Below, one piece after another: positions 25,142 to 35,263 of a stretch of DNA of 54,308 bases (the stretch's first letter is position 1; each line of letters starts with the position of its first letter). Source of the DNA: Flavobacteriaceae bacterium. GTDB taxonomy: Bacteria; Bacteroidota; Bacteroidia; Flavobacteriales; Flavobacteriaceae. A program made the translations under genes and the position numbers. Where the stretch lies: assembly GCA_022425945.1 (NCBI GenBank), contig JAKMEK010000071.1, positions 1 to 54,308 of the forward strand. Reading direction: 5' to 3'. The notes beneath the pieces are model-generated. The model worked only from the letters and a program-made list of their open reading frames with translations. It made no database searches and was not told the DNA's origin.

Positions 25142-27343
25142 CTATTGACGTGCTACTTTTTCAATTCCAGTGATTTTTAACAGACGTTGTTTTAGTTTTT
25201 TAAGTGTTTGTTTATTGTTCACCCGCATGGTAAGGGTTCCTTTGAACAATTCTTCATCTGTTTGGAAGTTGATTTTTTTTATGTCAACATGCATGCTGTT
25301 GGAAATCACACGTGTAACTTGATTAACCAAGCCTTGTTGATCTATACCGTACAGCACAAGTTCTGCGGTAAATTCCTGTTCAGTCGAATCAATCCACCAA
25401 GCAGGAACAATTCTATAGGCAAAATTCGATTGAAGGGAAACAGCATTTGAGCAATTGTGTTGATGTACTTTTATTCCTTCATTGATGGTGACAAAACCAA
25501 AAACTTTGTCTCCAGCGATTGGATTACAACAAGGAGATAGTTTGTATTGTAGTTCCTCTCGCTCTTTTCCAAAGACCAATTTGTCATAACGAGAAACAAA
25601 GCCCGCATCTTCATTCGTCTTTTTTGGATTGTTTGATCGGAGTCTTTTTTTGAAGAAATTGATAAAAGTATTGTTGTAGGTAGTCGCAAATTCTTTCAAT
25701 TTTCGATTGTCAACCGTTCCAAGACCTACTCGATAGAATAAGTCCAGGCTAGAATTTACTTTGAAGTAGATGACCAGCTGTTGAATGGTTTTTTCATTGT
25801 TCTCTACACGTAAGTGTTTAAGTTTTCGTCTGAGGATTTCTTTTCCTTCTTCAGCAATTTTGTTTTTCTCCTCATTGAGCGAAGATTTAATTCTATTGCG
25901 TGCTCGTGAAGTGATGACATAATCCAACCAATTTGCTGTTGGTTTAGCATTTTGTGAGGTGATGATTTCTACAGAATCTCCACTTTTCATGGTACGAGAT
26001 AAGGGAACGAGTTTTCCATTGACCCTTGCTCCACGTGTTTTGCTGCCAACCTCTGTGTGGATGGAATAAGCAAAATCTAGTGCCGATGATCCCTGCGGTA
26101 GTGACTTAAGTTCTCCCTGGGGAGTAAAGACAAATATTTCTTCAGCGTATAAATTGAGTTTGAAATTCTCTACAAAATCTACCGCACTGGAGTCCTTGGT
26201 TTCTAATACTTCTTGTAAACGATTTAGCCAACCCTCAATACCAGAATCTTTTTCCTCTCCTTGTTTGTAACGGTAATGCGCTGCATAGCCTTTTTCAGCA
26301 ATTTCATGCATGCGTTCAGAACGAATTTGAACCTCAATCCATTTGTTGTTTGGCCCCATTACCGTGATGTGAAGTGATTCATATCCATTTGACTTGGAGG
26401 AAGAGATCCAATCTCGTAATCGAGTGGGGTTGGGGGTGAAATGATCGGTGACAATGGAGTATATTTTCCAGGCCAAAAACTTTTCATCCTTGGGAAGGGA
26501 TTTATATACAATACGAATGGCAAACTTATCAAAGACTTGTTCGTAGCTGATATTTTGCGTCTGCATTTTTTTGTGAATCGAGTATATTGATTTACTTCGA
26601 CCTTTAATGAAGTAATCCAAATCTTCCTTATCTAAAGACGTTTTGAGGAATTTTGAAAATGCCTTTATGTATTGGTTTTGCTCTTCTTGACTTTGCTCTA
26701 TTTTATCCTTAATTGCCGCAAAACGATCGGGCTCTGTATATTTTAAACTAAGATCTTCTAGTTCAGTTTTGATGTTGTACATCCCAATTCTGTGGGCAAG
26801 TGGTGCATAAATATAAAGTGTTTCCGATGCAATTTTAACCTGTTTGTATTCGGGCATCGCATCCATTGTTTGCATATTGTGCAAACGATCAGCAATTTTT
26901 ATGATGATTACCCGGATGTCATCGTTCAGTGTCAGTAACATTTTACGGAAATTCTCTGCCTGTAAAGAAACATCCTTGTCTTTTTTAAGGTGAGAAATCT
27001 TTGTTAGTCCATGCACGATTTTTGCGACAGTATTTCCAAACAGTCGTTCAATATCATCAAGGGTGTACTCGGTGTCTTCAACCGTGTCGTGCAAAAGGGC
27101 AGCCGCAATGGAAGTGGCGTCTAAACCAATTTCAGAGGCGACAATTTTGGCCACTGCAATAGGATGGAAGATGTACGCTTCTCCAGACTTACGTCGCTGT
27201 GTTTTGTGCGCATCTACGGCCGTGTTAAATGCAAGCCTAATTAGCTTCTTATCTTCAGCAGATAATTGCAAATAGCTTATTTTCAGTAACTCTTTGTACT
27301 GTTTTGCAATTTCTTTATTTTCTACTTCTTCATCGATTAGCAT
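25142..27343 (-). CDS. rel: bifunctional (p)ppGpp synthetase/hydrolase (RelA/SpoT)
   Basis: This Rel enzyme makes and degrades the alarmone (p)ppGpp. Of 733 residues, the hydrolase HD domain shows HPIAVAKIV (H60) and [12 protein letters not shown] (H84, D85, E89, D90), all intact. The synthetase domain has [13 protein letters not shown] and FAIRIVYKS around residues 245-285. A TGS domain ([20 protein letters not shown]) starts about residue 400, followed by a Zn-finger-like block with [10 protein letters not shown] and a C-terminal ACT domain ([20 protein letters not shown]). Both active sites look functional. It follows the SpoU gene by 44 bases. Confidence 0.96.
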   Translation of the reverse strand: MLIDEEVENKEIAKQYKELLKISYLQLSAEDKKLIRLAFNTAVDAHKTQRRKSGEAYIFHPIAVAKIVASEIGLDATSIAAALLHDTVEDTEYTLDDIERLFGNTVAKIVHGLTKISHLKKDKDVSLQAENFRKMLLTLNDDIRVIIIKIADRLHNMQTMDAMPEYKQVKIASETLYIYAPLAHRIGMYNIKTELEDLSLKYTEPDRFAAIKDKIEQSQEEQNQYIKAFSKFLKTSLDKEDLDYFIKGRSKSIYSIHKKMQTQNISYEQVFDKFAIRIVYKSLPKDEKFLAWKIYSIVTDHFTPNPTRLRDWISSSKSNGYESLHITVMGPNNKWIEVQIRSERMHEIAEKGYAAHYRYKQGEEKDSGIEGWLNRLQEVLETKDSSAVDFVENFKLNLYAEEIFVFTPQGELKSLPQGSSALDFAYSIHTEVGSKTRGARVNGKLVPLSRTMKSGDSVEIITSQNAKPTANWLDYVITSRARNRIKSSLNEEKNKIAEEGKEILRRKLKHLRVENNEKTIQQLVIYFKVNSSLDLFYRVGLGTVDNRKLKEFATTYNNTFINFFKKRLRSNNPKKTNEDAGFVSRYDKLVFGKEREELQYKLSPCCNPIAGDKVFGFVTINEGIKVHQHNCSNAVSLQSNFAYRIVPAWWIDSTEQEFTAELVLYGIDQQGLVNQVTRVISNSMHVDIKKINFQTDEELFKGTLTMRVNNKQTLKKLKQRLLKITGIEKVARQ

Positions 27344-27387
27344 TGAAGAAAATTACGCAATTCTTTTAAATTCATCCCAACCTTTGG

Positions 27388-28173
27388 CTAGTTTCTTTGT
27401 CTTCGGGCTTCTGCGAGTAAAATACCTGCTGCTACAGAGACATTTAGCGAATCATTTTCTCCTGCCATTGGAATGTAAATTTGCGTTGTGTTTTGTGCCA
27501 GCCATTCATCGGTCAGTCCGTTATCTTCTGTACCTACAGCAATAGCGATGCTTCCTGTGAAATCTTGTACACTATAGTTTTTTGCATTGGCTGTTAATGC
27601 GGCACTAAAGATGTTTATTTTTTGATTTCCAAGGAAGGAAATGGTTTCTTCGATACTTCCTATTCCTACTGGAACAGAAAACAAACACCCCACACTCGAT
27701 CGAACCACATTAGGATTATAAAGATCAGTTTTTGGATTAACTAGCAACATAGCATCAACGCCAATGGCATCTGCAGTTCGCAAAAGGGCACCGATGTTTC
27801 CGGGCTTTTCAGGAGCTTCAGCAATGAGAATAAAGGCATTCTTTTCAGGCAGTTGTAGCCGATCAAGCTGATGTGACTGCATATGGGCAACACCGATTAG
27901 AACAGAAGTGTTTTTTCGATAACAAAGGGTTTCAAAAAGTGCATTTGCAACTTCGATGCATTCACAGTCTGTAAAAGCCTCATCGTTAACATTGTGGGTG
28001 TATCCTTGCTTAACGAAAACAGTTTTTAATCGAAAACCACCCTTTAGTGCGTGGCGGATTTCTTTTTCTCCTTCTATACAGAATACACTTTCTTGCTTGC
28101 GCTTTTTCGCTTTATCTTGATAGGCCTTTAACTCTTTAATGTGTCCATTTTGAGGACTGGAAATAAATTGCAT
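27388..28173 (-). CDS. SpoU/TrmH-family RNA 2'-O-methyltransferase
   Basis: The 261-residue SPOUT enzyme methylates ribose 2'-OH in rRNA or tRNA using SAM bound in a trefoil knot. An N-terminal substrate-binding domain (1-95, FCIEGEKEIRHALK) precedes the three SpoU motifs: EKPGNIGALLRTADAIGVDA, GTEDNGLTDEW, and IPMAGENDSLNVSVAAGILL. The target nucleotide cannot be told. It starts 2 bases after the upstream amidohydrolase-like gene. Confidence 0.93.
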   Translation of the reverse strand: MQFISSPQNGHIKELKAYQDKAKKRKQESVFCIEGEKEIRHALKGGFRLKTVFVKQGYTHNVNDEAFTDCECIEVANALFETLCYRKNTSVLIGVAHMQSHQLDRLQLPEKNAFILIAEAPEKPGNIGALLRTADAIGVDAMLLVNPKTDLYNPNVVRSSVGCLFSVPVGIGSIEETISFLGNQKINIFSAALTANAKNYSVQDFTGSIAIAVGTEDNGLTDEWLAQNTTQIYIPMAGENDSLNVSVAAGILLAEARRQRN

Positions 28174-28175
28174 TC

Positions 28176-29468
28176 TTATTTTCGACTAAATTTATCCATG
28201 TAGCGTTCCCATAATTCTGTTTGGTGGGTTTTTAAGGAAAGTGTTCTTCCTTGGATAAAAGCGTGGCTCAATTGATTGGTGCGCATGTCCAATGCATCTC
28301 CTTTTGCAATAAACAAGGTGGCATCTTTTCCTACGGTTAGACTACCTAGTTGTTCTTCAATACCAAGTATTTTTGCAGCATTAAGAGTGATCATTTCAAC
28401 TGCTTTCTCTTTTTCTACGCCATAGGCCGCAAAAGTGCCCGCATAAAACGGAAGATTCCTTGTGTTCATTCGCTCCATACGACCACTTACGTCAATGGTA
28501 ATGGTAAGTCCGGCATCCATTAATATTTTCGCCATTTTGAAGGGTAATTTGACGTCTTCGTCTGCGGTGTTGGGCAGGCGGTGTGGTCGCGATACAATGA
28601 CTGGGATGTTGTTTTTCTTTAAAAAAGGAAGGATTAAATAGGCATCATCTCCCCCCACTAGAATGATTTTTTCGATGCCGTGTTTTTGTAAAAATACAAT
28701 CCCATCGAGGATTTGTCTTTTTTCTTTCGCATGAAGGTATACCTGTTGGTCTCCACTAAAAGTAGCTTGAAGAGCAGCGTGTGGTATGTGTCTTTTCTCG
28801 CTCTCTGGGGTAAATGTTTTGGCCTCTTTTAGGTAAAAATCTAGTTCATGAACTTGCTTGTCATAATTTTTTTGATCGTACACTAAGGGGTCTTCTCCTT
28901 TTGAGGCGTTTCCTCTTCGATAGGATCGTGGCCAGTAGATATGCATTCCTTCATCGGTTTTGATGGCAGCATCTTCCCAGTTCCATGCATCCAACTGAAC
29001 CACTGTAGAACTTCCTGCAATTCGACCTCTGGTAGGGACAATCTGTGCAGTTAAAATTCCGTTTGGGCGAAGGGATTCGACTACTTTAGATTCAGCATTA
29101 TAGGCGATTAGTGTTCTGATGTTCGGAAGAAATGTTCCAATTTCATTTAAGTCATTGGTTGGGCGAATGGCATCAATTTCAACCATTCCAACCGTACTAT
29201 TCGCAGCAATAAACCCGGGGTAGACATGTTGTCCGGCGGCGTTGATTATTGTGGTGTACTCGTTCTCTATGGATGCAGCAGATCCGAGTTCTACAATTTT
29301 CCCGTTCTCCATTCCAAGGGAACCATTTTCAATAATTGAACCGTCTCCAATATGGAGGGTTGCTCCAGCAATCAGGATGGATTCTCCTTGGGTAGCTGCC
29401 GGTGTTTGCTGAGCCATTGCCACAAAACCTAGGCAAAAGGTGCTTAATAAATAAACTATTTTTTTCAT
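28176..29468 (-). CDS. amidohydrolase-superfamily protein lacking the metal HxH motif
   Basis: The 430-residue protein has a signal peptide (1-19, ending VAMA-Q) and the composite beta-sandwich of amidohydrolases, with NGSLGMENGKIVELGS at the N-terminus and GSLTVGKDATLFIAKGDAL at the C-terminus. Where active members have PGxIDxHxH, this one reads YPGFIAANSTVGM (83-95), so both histidines are missing, and no SDxP-type Asp is obvious. It is therefore probably catalytically dead or acts without the usual binuclear metal. It is the downstream partner, 11 bases away, of the large two-domain amidohydrolase and may form a complex with it. Confidence 0.82.
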   Translation of the reverse strand: MKKIVYLLSTFCLGFVAMAQQTPAATQGESILIAGATLHIGDGSIIENGSLGMENGKIVELGSAASIENEYTTIINAAGQHVYPGFIAANSTVGMVEIDAIRPTNDLNEIGTFLPNIRTLIAYNAESKVVESLRPNGILTAQIVPTRGRIAGSSTVVQLDAWNWEDAAIKTDEGMHIYWPRSYRRGNASKGEDPLVYDQKNYDKQVHELDFYLKEAKTFTPESEKRHIPHAALQATFSGDQQVYLHAKEKRQILDGIVFLQKHGIEKIILVGGDDAYLILPFLKKNNIPVIVSRPHRLPNTADEDVKLPFKMAKILMDAGLTITIDVSGRMERMNTRNLPFYAGTFAAYGVEKEKAVEMITLNAAKILGIEEQLGSLTVGKDATLFIAKGDALDMRTNQLSHAFIQGRTLSLKTHQTELWERYMDKFSRK

Positions 29469-29479
29469 CTGTAATGTTG

Positions 29480-32461
29480 TTAGTCTAATGTTTCACAGTG
29501 GAATTCACGTGCTTGTTTTTTCGGTGTTTTTTGGGTTGGTGCGCCTCCATTTTTTGCTTCCACCATTTGTTGGATAAGTTGATTGCGTTCCTGTTGAATC
29601 TTCTCTACCTGTGTCGTTGCGCGATCAAGTTCATAGTAGAAAACACCTTCAATCATTGTTTTTTCTGCTACGGCATAGATGGACATTGGGTGATTGTTCC
29701 AGAGGACTAAATCGGCAGATTTACCCACTTTAACACTCCCAACTTGATCATCAATATGCATCAATTTCGCTGGATTTAGGGTGACGAACTTCCAAGCATC
29801 TTCTTCAGAAATACCTCCGTATTTCACTGCTTTGGCTGCTTCTTGGTTTAGTCGACGTGACATTTCAGAATCGTCGGAATTGAAGGCAACGGTTACTCCT
29901 TGACTGTGCATGATGGCCCCATTGTATGGAATAGCATCGTTCACCTCAAATTTATAAGCCCACCAGTCAGAAAAGGTAGATCCACCAACACCGTGTTCTT
30001 TCATCTTGTCTGCTACTTTGTAGCCCTCAAGTATATGGGTAAAGGTATTGATCGTAACACCAAAACGTTCGGCTACTTTCATCAACATATTGATTTCGCT
30101 TTGCACATACGAATGGCAGGAAATAAAACGCTTTCCCTCCAAGATTTCCACCAGTGTCTCCATCTCAAGATCATAACGTGGTGCGATCGTATTGGCTTTG
30201 GCTTTTCGGCTCAGGGAATTAAAGGTATTCCATTCGGTCTGGTACTCTTTTGCTCGCTGGAAGTAATCGACAAATACCTGTTCAACACCCATGCGTGTTT
30301 GTGGAAAACGTGCATAGCTTGACCAGTTGGATTGTTTTACGTTTTCACCAAGGGCAAATTTGATGAATGGAGCTGCTCCTTTATATAAAAGTCCCTCAGC
30401 ATCTTCTCCCCATCGAGGTTTGATGATGGCAGATCGCCCCCCAATTGGATTGGCTGAACCATGAAGTATTTGCAAGGTGGTCACACCACCAGAGAGGTTG
30501 CGGTACAAGTTAATGTCGTCCGGGTTGATGACATCTTCGATGGTTACTTCGGCAGAAGAATTGTGCCCACCTTCATTTATACTCGATGCACCAATGTGGG
30601 AGTGTTCATCAATAACACCGCTGGTAAGGTGTTTTCCTGTGGCGTCAATTGTTATTGCAGCGGGTGCATCTAGGTTTTGACCAATGGCTTTAATTTTACC
30701 ATTCACCACCCAAACGTCTGTGTTTTTTAGAATACCTTCTGCTTCATTGGTCCAGACTGTAGCATTTTTAAACAAAGTGTTTTTTGCAGTTGGGAGGGAA
30801 GCAAATCCGAATCCATTGTTTGGAAAAGTGACTGCTACAGGAGAATGCTTTTTATTTTCCTTCTTGCTTTTTTTCTTGTCCTTGACGGCTTCTTTAAAAT
30901 GGGCCATCCATTGAACTGAGCTTCCGTCAAAGAATGTGCCCTCTCCATCAATATGTTCAGCACTATTAACCTTAGCCGACAATTGGGCGTAAGCATCTTT
31001 TGCTTCATTCTGAATTTGTAAACTCATCCAGCCACTTTTGTAACTTGCTTTTGTGGCAAGTTTAACAGAGCCTTTTTTGACCGTAGCTACTATTTTTGAT
31101 CCACTGCCTTTGATGGTTAAACTCAATTCTTCTCCATTTAACATTAGGCTGTATTTGCCATCGAAAGTGATTTCAGGAGCACGAACTATTTTGTGTTGTC
31201 TTCCTTGTACCCAATTTTCTTCAATTTTGGTCGACTCCTCAAATAATGGACCGCTGGTTACAATAAAGTTAGCCATCGCGTCTTTTTTAAGCCTCCCAGC
31301 AATAGCTTCCTTGCCCAATAAACGTGCTGGGGTGGTGGTCAACGCAGCTAAGGCTTTTTCTTTGTCTAAACCATAGTTCACGGCTTTTTTTAGGTTGGCT
31401 AAAAAAGAAGTCTTTTTCACCAAACCTTTGGTGGTGAATGCAAAGGGAATGCCTCCTCTAGCAATTTCAGCAGGATTCATAGGTGCTTGATTCCAGTAGC
31501 GCATATCACTCAAGGCAATTTTTTGCGTGCTAACAGGGTCAGTTACGTCGTAGGCTTTTGGAAAGTTGACTGGTACCAGCAGGGTTGCATTCAAGTCTTT
31601 TAGATTTTGAATATGCTCATATTCTTTTCCACTTGCGGTTATGGCGAAAGAAAGACCAAATTCCTTTCCAATTTTGGCAGCCCTGGCCACATCTAATTTA
31701 TTTCTTGCATCAAAAAAAGCGGGGAGTGACTTGATGGTGTTAAATGCTTCAATAGCCATATCCTTGTTGTGAGCACCTCCTTTTTTATACCAATCAGCAT
31801 CGTGAAAAAATTGGCGCAAGAGGGCCATCGCTCCCATGATTGAACCCGGGTAGTATTGTGCAGATTGTTTACTCTTCGTAAAAGATAGGTGTTGTGCTGC
31901 TTTTTCATCTAACAAGCGTTTGGCATCGTTATCCATATCGTTAAGCGCAACGAGAACACTAGTGCCTCGGTGAATTCCTTCTGTGCGGTGACTATTCACT
32001 AGTCCAAAGCCCGCATTACGCAGTTGTTTAGCACTTGCTTTGTCATAGTTGTAATCTTCAATGCCATTGTAGTCACTCAGAATGTGGTCATTCCAGTAGT
32101 AGCCTTCACGTTTAGCTTCATATTGGGTACTTCTTCCTCTTCTCCCAGCTGTAGTGGCAGATTTGATACCAAAGTTTGAGTGTAATTCTATGAATGAAGC
32201 GTAAATATGTTTTCCGCTAAAATCATGAATCAAGGTATTGGAAGGGAAATCGATGTTTTGACCAATGGCAACGATTGTTCCATTTTTGATCAAGATTGAA
32301 CCGTTTCTTAATACTTGATTAGGTCCGGGGTGGACTGTTGCATTGGTGATTGCTTGATAGTGAGAGGCAGATGTCTTCACACTAGTATTGGTAGGGAAGT
32401 AGTCTTGACCAAACCCATGAAAGCTAGCGACCAAAAAGAGCAGCAATAAACGTATATTCAT
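29480..32461 (-). CDS. secreted two-domain amidohydrolase
   Basis: The 993-residue protein has a signal peptide (MNIRLLLLFLVASFHGFG) and two consecutive amidohydrolase modules. The first (about 30-440) is degenerate: its metal motif reads IELHSNFG (H94, N96). The second (about 560-960) looks active, with VIDEHSHIG (H620, H622), SCHSYVQSE, NTFTHILEG and FNSDDSEMSRRLNQEA carrying the catalytic Asp, then LNPAKLMHIDDQVGSVKVGKSADLVLW. The substrate is unknown; relatives cleave cyclic amides and peptides such as imidazolonepropionate or dipeptides. It heads a long minus-strand run continuing through rel and purA. Confidence 0.88.
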   Translation of the reverse strand: MNIRLLLLFLVASFHGFGQDYFPTNTSVKTSASHYQAITNATVHPGPNQVLRNGSILIKNGTIVAIGQNIDFPSNTLIHDFSGKHIYASFIELHSNFGIKSATTAGRRGRSTQYEAKREGYYWNDHILSDYNGIEDYNYDKASAKQLRNAGFGLVNSHRTEGIHRGTSVLVALNDMDNDAKRLLDEKAAQHLSFTKSKQSAQYYPGSIMGAMALLRQFFHDADWYKKGGAHNKDMAIEAFNTIKSLPAFFDARNKLDVARAAKIGKEFGLSFAITASGKEYEHIQNLKDLNATLLVPVNFPKAYDVTDPVSTQKIALSDMRYWNQAPMNPAEIARGGIPFAFTTKGLVKKTSFLANLKKAVNYGLDKEKALAALTTTPARLLGKEAIAGRLKKDAMANFIVTSGPLFEESTKIEENWVQGRQHKIVRAPEITFDGKYSLMLNGEELSLTIKGSGSKIVATVKKGSVKLATKASYKSGWMSLQIQNEAKDAYAQLSAKVNSAEHIDGEGTFFDGSSVQWMAHFKEAVKDKKKSKKENKKHSPVAVTFPNNGFGFASLPTAKNTLFKNATVWTNEAEGILKNTDVWVVNGKIKAIGQNLDAPAAITIDATGKHLTSGVIDEHSHIGASSINEGGHNSSAEVTIEDVINPDDINLYRNLSGGVTTLQILHGSANPIGGRSAIIKPRWGEDAEGLLYKGAAPFIKFALGENVKQSNWSSYARFPQTRMGVEQVFVDYFQRAKEYQTEWNTFNSLSRKAKANTIAPRYDLEMETLVEILEGKRFISCHSYVQSEINMLMKVAERFGVTINTFTHILEGYKVADKMKEHGVGGSTFSDWWAYKFEVNDAIPYNGAIMHSQGVTVAFNSDDSEMSRRLNQEAAKAVKYGGISEEDAWKFVTLNPAKLMHIDDQVGSVKVGKSADLVLWNNHPMSIYAVAEKTMIEGVFYYELDRATTQVEKIQQERNQLIQQMVEAKNGGAPTQKTPKKQAREFHCETLD

Positions 32462-32488
32462 TTTGATAATTTTTATCCAAACTACAAA

Positions 32489-33544
32489 TTATTTTTCGAT
32501 TGGACGAAAATTATCAGATACTTTAAACTGCTGTAAAAGAAGCGAAACTACTTGGTTATACGATTGAATTCCAGATGCTTGATTGTTTACTTTTAGGTAA
32601 TTGTCGTAGGATTTTTTGAACAGGGGTTCAAAAGGGTTTTGATGCGCTTTCCAAAAGGCAGTTGAGGTAGCAAAATTGGCAAAAATTCCACTCTTCAGGG
32701 TTTGGGCAATTTCTTTTGCCTGAGCAGGATTAGCCTTTCGCAATTCATCATAACAATACCGAAACGCAAAAAGACAAGCGGAATATTGAATATCCAAATC
32801 AGGGTGGTTGTAAGCATTGAGAAAGGCAATGAAATTGGCTTCATTCTCTGCAGCATAACCCTGTTGATGTGCCATCTCATGCGCAATTGTTATGGGAAGG
32901 TTGATCTTGGGAATCCGTCCATTTACCTGTGCTTCCAATGTAAAGGGATTGAGATAACCAGAAAACCCCATATAACTCAATGGAAGACTAAAGAGCGAAA
33001 CTTTTACTTTGCCTATATTGTCAGTTGCTGAGTAAGCCAATTGCATTCGTTGGATTAGACCAGTTGTATTGTCAGTAAATTCAATAGCTAAGCTATCCAC
33101 ATTACTTAATTTTGCATGTAATTTATTACTTCTTACCGCAAAAAAACCTGTTAAACGGATGAGTTCCTGTTCACTATATTTTTCCTCAGTTTTGAATTGT
33201 TGATTCATTGGTGTTTTGTAGTAGTTAAGTCCCCATGAAAGTTGGAACCATGCAAATAATACACTAACCAAAAGAAAAAGATGCAAGAGCCCATGTTTCC
33301 ATTGTTTGCTGAAAAGTTGTCTCAGCTGAATGAATACGCTACCTATTAGGCAGATATAAAAGCAATCTCCAATTGAAAAAGGAAAGCTACTAAAGAACCA
33401 TTCACGTGAATTAAAGATGAAGGGATAGGCCAATTCGGCATAGAATGTATCGATCCACTGAGGCTTTTCTTTGGCAACGAAAAGTAGACCGTTACCAAGG
33501 AGGAGAGTGAACAGACTAACTAGAAAAATTGTGCTCTTTTTCAT
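32489..33544 (-). CDS. DUF3810 membrane zinc-metalloprotease-like protein
   Basis: The 351-residue protein has three N-terminal membrane segments (about 6-23, 42-80 region and 87-105) followed by a soluble domain with TIAHEMAHQQGYAAENEANF. This is an HExxH zinc site with downstream Glu residues, as in gluzincin-type enzymes, and matches DUF3810 of Bacteroidota. Protease activity is inferred from the motif only. Its start lies 9 bases after a strong terminator of the upstream unit, so it must have its own promoter, which I could not identify. Confidence 0.85.
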   Translation of the reverse strand: MKKSTIFLVSLFTLLLGNGLLFVAKEKPQWIDTFYAELAYPFIFNSREWFFSSFPFSIGDCFYICLIGSVFIQLRQLFSKQWKHGLLHLFLLVSVLFAWFQLSWGLNYYKTPMNQQFKTEEKYSEQELIRLTGFFAVRSNKLHAKLSNVDSLAIEFTDNTTGLIQRMQLAYSATDNIGKVKVSLFSLPLSYMGFSGYLNPFTLEAQVNGRIPKINLPITIAHEMAHQQGYAAENEANFIAFLNAYNHPDLDIQYSACLFAFRYCYDELRKANPAQAKEIAQTLKSGIFANFATSTAFWKAHQNPFEPLFKKSYDNYLKVNNQASGIQSYNQVVSLLLQQFKVSDNFRPIEK

Positions 33545-33552
33545 TGAACAAA

Positions 33553-33575
33553 AAACCCACCAAAGTGGTGGGTTT
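33553..33575 (-). terminator. rho-independent terminator after the cyclophilin-FKBP gene
   Basis: A 10-bp stem, AAACCCACCA pairing with TGGTGGGTTT around a 3-base loop, is followed on the minus strand by TTTTTTGTTC. It sits 22 bases beyond the stop at 33597 and just before the DUF3810 start, so it separates the two units. Confidence 0.88.
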
Positions 33576-33596
33576 GTATGAATTTATAAGAATGAA

Positions 33597-34673
33597 TTAT
33601 TTTATTAATTCAACAATTTTCACCTCAAAAACAAGGTTCGATTTCCCGGGAATTCCACGGCTAGGATTTTCTCCATAGGCCAATTCATAAGGAATGAAAA
33701 GAGTTGCTTCATCTCCGACACTCAATAAACTAAGTCCTTCTTTGAAGCCGGAAATCATTGCTGCTTCTGGACTAACATCCGCAGGAATGGGTTGGTATGC
33801 ATCTGCTAATCGTCTTTGCTCATTGACAACGCCTAGTTCTTCGGCGGTTTCCAACATGCTGGTTTCTAGTAATTTTCCATTGTCAAAATAAACAGCATAA
33901 TGCGTTTTCGCTTTATTGGTTGTTTTTACAGCTTCACCATCACCTTTTTTGGTAATAAGGTATTGAAGTCCAGATGCAGTGGTGGTACTCTGCGCTTTTT
34001 GCGTTTCAAATTTATCTTTTGTATTCAAAATGCCAATGGCTCTTTTTTCTTCCTCTTCTGCTTTGCGTTGCTCTAAGCTTGTAAAGTATTCCGTAAACAT
34101 TTTCGAAGCATCGAAACGTTTTGCTTCGCTTCCTTTTCGGATGATTTTAATGGTCTGAATAGTGTCGTTTTGTGCGATAGAATCAACGATATTTTGTCCC
34201 TCTACAACTTGACCAAAAACCGTGTGTTTCCCATCTAACCATGGAGTAGCTTTGTGGGTGATGAAAAACTGACTTCCATTGGTACCGGGACCAGAGTTGG
34301 CCATGGAAAGAATTCCGGGTCCACTGTGCGTTAGGTCCGTAATTTCATCATCAAAGCGATAGCCGGGATTACCAGAACCGGTTGCCGTTGGATCTCCCCC
34401 TTGAATCATAAAGTCTTTGATTACACGATGAAAAAGAATGCCATCATAGTATTTTTTTCCTTTGTATTGGTCGTCAACAAATTCATTTTCACCTTCTGCA
34501 AGGGAAATAAAATTGGCCACCGTAATGGGGGTTTTTTCTTGTGCTAGTGAAACAATAATCGAGCCTTTGTTAGTGACAATATCTGCATAAAGTCCTGCTT
34601 CTAAATCAGGGTATTGAGATGCGCATCCAACCAGTAAAAGGATCGATAGTATGTGTAAGCTGAATTTTTTCAT
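33597..34673 (-). CDS. lipoprotein with cyclophilin and FKBP peptidyl-prolyl isomerase domains
   Basis: This 358-residue protein fuses two unrelated prolyl isomerases. A lipobox (LLLVGC, C17) anchors it. The cyclophilin domain (about 27-190) has LFHRVIKDFMIQGGDP, SMANSGPGTNGSQFFIT and WLDGKHTVFGQV. After a charged linker, the FKBP domain (about 225-357) has HYAVYFDNGKLLETS, GFKEGLSLLSVGDEATLFIP and ELAYGENPSRGIPGKSNLVF. It should assist folding of exported proteins at the membrane. It is followed by a terminator and preceded by gldI, another FKBP-type lipoprotein, 35 bases upstream. Confidence 0.93.
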   Translation of the reverse strand: MKKFSLHILSILLLVGCASQYPDLEAGLYADIVTNKGSIIVSLAQEKTPITVANFISLAEGENEFVDDQYKGKKYYDGILFHRVIKDFMIQGGDPTATGSGNPGYRFDDEITDLTHSGPGILSMANSGPGTNGSQFFITHKATPWLDGKHTVFGQVVEGQNIVDSIAQNDTIQTIKIIRKGSEAKRFDASKMFTEYFTSLEQRKAEEEEKRAIGILNTKDKFETQKAQSTTTASGLQYLITKKGDGEAVKTTNKAKTHYAVYFDNGKLLETSMLETAEELGVVNEQRRLADAYQPIPADVSPEAAMISGFKEGLSLLSVGDEATLFIPYELAYGENPSRGIPGKSNLVFEVKIVELIK

Positions 34674-34695
34674 GGGTACGTGTTTAAATAATAAT

Positions 34696-34703
34696 CAAAT
34701 GTA
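34696..34703 (-). promoter_or_regulatory. candidate -7 box before the cyclophilin-FKBP gene
   Basis: On the minus strand this reads TACATTTG, a perfect TAnnTTTG, in the 35-base gap after gldI. No TTG is present 17-23 bases upstream, so an internal promoter here is only possible. Confidence 0.3.
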
Positions 34704-34708
34704 GTTTT

Positions 34709-35263
34709 TTATTTTGAATCGAGACGGTTGCTATTTTGTTTTAGAGAGTTGAGTTGAATGGTAAATCGTAGGGGTTGATTGATGCCTATTTTTTCACCGT
34801 CTCCTTGATAGCCATACCCCAAAAAAGAGGGGACCAAAAAGACACCTATTTCAGTTTCTTTTAGTTCTTTCACAGCGTAGCGTAAAGCGGGTAATAAATC
34901 CTCTTTATCTACCAAATAATTGACATTGCCTAATTCCATTTCATCGTAGAGCGTTTCTCCAGAAAGATTTTGGATTTTGTAACGAAACACTACTTCATCA
35001 CCAGTTTTTGGTTTGGAAAGCGTTGGCGCTTTTTTTTCAATGGCAAACCAGTATCCATATGCACTGGATTGGTAGTTTAATAATGAGTCTTTTTTTATTG
35101 CCTCCGCAATCAACCGTTGCTGCGACTGGTTGATTTTTTTATTTCTTTCGACCGAAGCTTGTATTTTTAGTTGATTGCTTTGAAAGGTAGGTTTTCTTGG
35201 TGATGGTTCTTGACAACTTACCAGCGTAATAAAGGCCAAGAAGAAGAGACTTGTTATTTTCAT
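34709..35263 (-). CDS. gldI: gliding motility-associated peptidyl-prolyl isomerase GldI
   Basis: GldI is an FKBP-like lipoprotein required for gliding in Flavobacterium. The 184-residue protein has the lipobox TLVSC (C17), a helical segment with NKKINQSQQRLIAEAIKKDS, then a divergent FKBP domain (VVFRYKIQNLSGETLYDE, LKETEIGVFLVPSFLGYGYQ, GINQPLRFTIQL). It lies between the DHH phosphoesterase (4-base ATGA overlap) and the cyclophilin-FKBP lipoprotein. Other gld/spr genes are not in the window, so motility itself cannot be concluded. Confidence 0.85.
   Translation of the reverse strand: MKITSLFFLAFITLVSCQEPSPRKPTFQSNQLKIQASVERNKKINQSQQRLIAEAIKKDSLLNYQSSAYGYWFAIEKKAPTLSKPKTGDEVVFRYKIQNLSGETLYDEMELGNVNYLVDKEDLLPALRYAVKELKETEIGVFLVPSFLGYGYQGDGEKIGINQPLRFTIQLNSLKQNSNRLDSK

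Noticed and set aside
33400-33411. Palindrome ATTCACGTGAAT considered as parS.
   Set aside because: It matches only about 11 of 16 consensus positions and lies inside the DUF3810 coding region.
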